From: Amphritea atlantica
GTDB lineage: Bacteria > Pseudomonadota > Gammaproteobacteria > Pseudomonadales > Balneatricaceae
Length of the DNA: 64,000 nt
Reading direction: 5' to 3'
NCBI RefSeq assembly: GCF_900111095.1
Contig: NZ_FOGB01000004.1
Location: 295,544-359,543 of the forward strand
Part shown: positions 62,965 through 64,000 of the stretch, piece after piece
Layout: each line of letters starts with the position of its first letter
How positions within the stretch are numbered: position 1 is the first letter of the stretch
Program-made: the position numbers and the translations under genes
The notes under the pieces: model-generated
Databases searched by the model: none
What the model was told of the DNA's origin: nothing
What the model saw: the letters and a program-made list of their open reading frames with translations, nothing else

Positions 62965-63858
62965 TATGGATATCCCTGTGAATGAATGGAACTATTTTTG
63001 GTAAAAAACTTGCCTTAAAATGCTATTTTCCTTTGATTTCAATGATTTATTATATAGGAATTTTTCCTATTTTCTGTTTTTTTTCATTTAAATGCACCTT
63101 GGTGGTTAGTATATTTGTTGACATTTATATTTATATGGTGTCTCAGGCTTCTCTTTGAGAGGGTGGGAATTGAACCGCCTATCGTAAAGAGAAGTATTAT
63201 TGCTGTAATTCGATCAAGCTAGGTTGTGCGTGTAAGGCTGTATCCTGCAGAGATATGATATATTTTGATGCAATCTCGAGTATCTTCGTTTTTATCTGTT
63301 CGTATTTAAGTGGCTGAAAACCCTTTTTTGCTGCAGCATAATCATGGCAGTTTCTGTACCGAGTTATTCAAAGCTTTAATTGATGAGCTTTGAGGAAGTT
63401 TAGGTGTTCGTGGCAAGTAAAAAGGAAGCCATTGGCTTTGCTGGGGAGATTTAAAGAAAGCTTGAGGTAACGCCAAAACGTGAGTCATTGAAGACTGCGC
63501 AAAGGATAACTATGGGGTAAATAGATGTTTTTGATCTATCACTCAATCCATTGTTGGCAGATCGGATAATTCTACCCAAGTAATGCAATCACCGGTATAG
63601 GAAAGAGGTCTGAGAGGGGAGGAAGGCCAGGTTTAATAGTTTTAAAAAAATCCGGGGCAGCTGTATACAAGATAAAACAGACGATAATGTATACCCCGGT
63701 GAATAACGAAATGACTTCGTTAAGGTTCAGCGAAGGGGATTTGCTGAAAAACAGATTTTTCTAACCGGTTGTATCGGTAAGAGGAAAAAAATCGCTCGGA
63801 TAGCTTCGTTAAACTGGTAAGCGAATACTTTTACCGAGAAACTTGTTACACAAAGAAA
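62965..63858. other. Gene-free interval before the tRNA-Pro-like repeats
   Basis: I see no supported gene in 894 bp. Features of note are GGGAATTGAACCGCC at about 63165-63180, which resembles the T-arm of a degenerate tRNA on the minus strand, and an imperfect inverted repeat at about 63650-63712 (CCGGGG...GTATAC against GTATACCCCGG). Both calls are weak. Confidence 0.4.
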
Positions 63859-63942
63859 GTGGTCGGGCAGCAGTATTAGAATCTATGATCCCTAGCCTGG
63901 AGAGTTCCCAAACCAGATGCGCTTTTTATAGCGGCTTTAAAA
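63859..63942 (-). pseudogene. Degenerate tRNA-Pro(UGG)-derived repeat, copy 1
   Basis: Read on the minus strand, it has the anticodon arm pattern CTGG-TTTGGGA (anticodon TGG), AGCGCATCTGG before it, a T-loop-like ATTCTAA and an encoded 3' end CCCGACCA. The T-stem and acceptor 5' strand are lost and the anticodon loop holds about five extra bases (ACTCT). It is not a functional tRNA but clearly derives from one. The next copy starts 84 bp later. Confidence 0.65.
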
Positions 63943-64000
63943 GTGGTCGGGGCAGCAGTATTAGGATCTATGACCCTAGCCTGGATAGCTCCCAAACCAG
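63943..64000 (-). pseudogene. Degenerate tRNA-Pro(UGG)-derived repeat, copy 2, cut by window edge
   Basis: The same structure as copy 1 in the same orientation, with the same five-base insertion (GCTAT at the same place), and 3' end CCCCGACCA. It runs off the window at the anticodon arm (CTGGTTTGGGA). The shared insertion shows that degeneration preceded the tandem duplication. Further copies may continue to the right. Confidence 0.65.

Noticed and set aside
63859..64000. Functional tRNA-Pro genes
   Set aside because: The acceptor 5' strand is lost, T-stem mismatched, and the anticodon arm carries an insertion in both copies.

Overview
The window reads as a chromosomal segment of a marine gammaproteobacterium, probably of the Oceanospirillales type. 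That placement is an inference from gene content: an NAD-dependent formate dehydrogenase of the FdsGB type, a UrtABCDE urea importer joined to a full urease operon, a TRAP transporter, a glucosylglycerate compatible-solute operon, c-di-GMP proteins and RNase R. Most operons are tightly packed (4-nt ATGA overlaps are common). They are separated by intergenic stretches carrying several families of short interspersed repeats.

Layout. 1-2440: the start of a formate dehydrogenase operon on the minus strand (fdsG, then fdsB cut by the window edge) and a divergent HTH regulator. 2441-7417: a repeat-rich accessory stretch with a flavodoxin-fold oxidoreductase/TetR divergent pair and three poorly known small proteins. 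7418-11760: a large hybrid histidine kinase whose sensor is a permease-like membrane domain, and its LuxR-type response regulator. 11761-19552: mixed genes (DMT exporter, truncated lipoprotein, globin-coupled diguanylate cyclase, GNAT, metallo-hydrolase, PotD-like binding protein, LysR) among repeats. 19553-31124: urtABCDE-ureDABC-ureEFG-hupE/ureJ, one contiguous urea uptake and hydrolysis locus. 31380-32930: a GSCFA-domain protein.

32973-40279: a LysR regulator divergent from a TRAP transporter (dctQ-dctM-dctP) followed by three subunits resembling octopine/nopaline oxidase or HcnABC and a RidA-family protein. I read this as uptake and oxidation of an opine-like or other N-substituted amino acid; the substrate is not shown by the sequence. 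40483-47998: LysR, an NADPH-dependent alkenal/quinone reductase-like enzyme, a DJ-1/PfpI protein and a minus-strand polyamine-type ABC transporter. 48799-52655: a three-gene operon for glucosylglycerate synthesis (synthase, phosphatase) and phosphorolysis. 52919-58147: HDOD protein, RNase R and a double-HD HD-GYP protein. 58649-62964: a PAS-like protein without a HTH, a sulfotransferase, and a DUF4105/DUF3015 pair. 62965-64000: no gene, but two tandem degenerate copies of a tRNA-Pro(UGG) sequence at the right edge.

The most interesting points are the TRAP plus three-subunit oxidase plus RidA cluster; the permease-like, cysteine-rich sensor kinase that may control the urea locus; the GW-containing C-terminal module shared by the GSCFA protein and the sulfotransferase; the tandem tRNA-Pro-derived repeats; and the layered interspersed repeats, including one roughly 115-bp element present as two inverted copies 6.7 kb apart. 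All functional statements rest on reading motifs by eye; no database search was possible.
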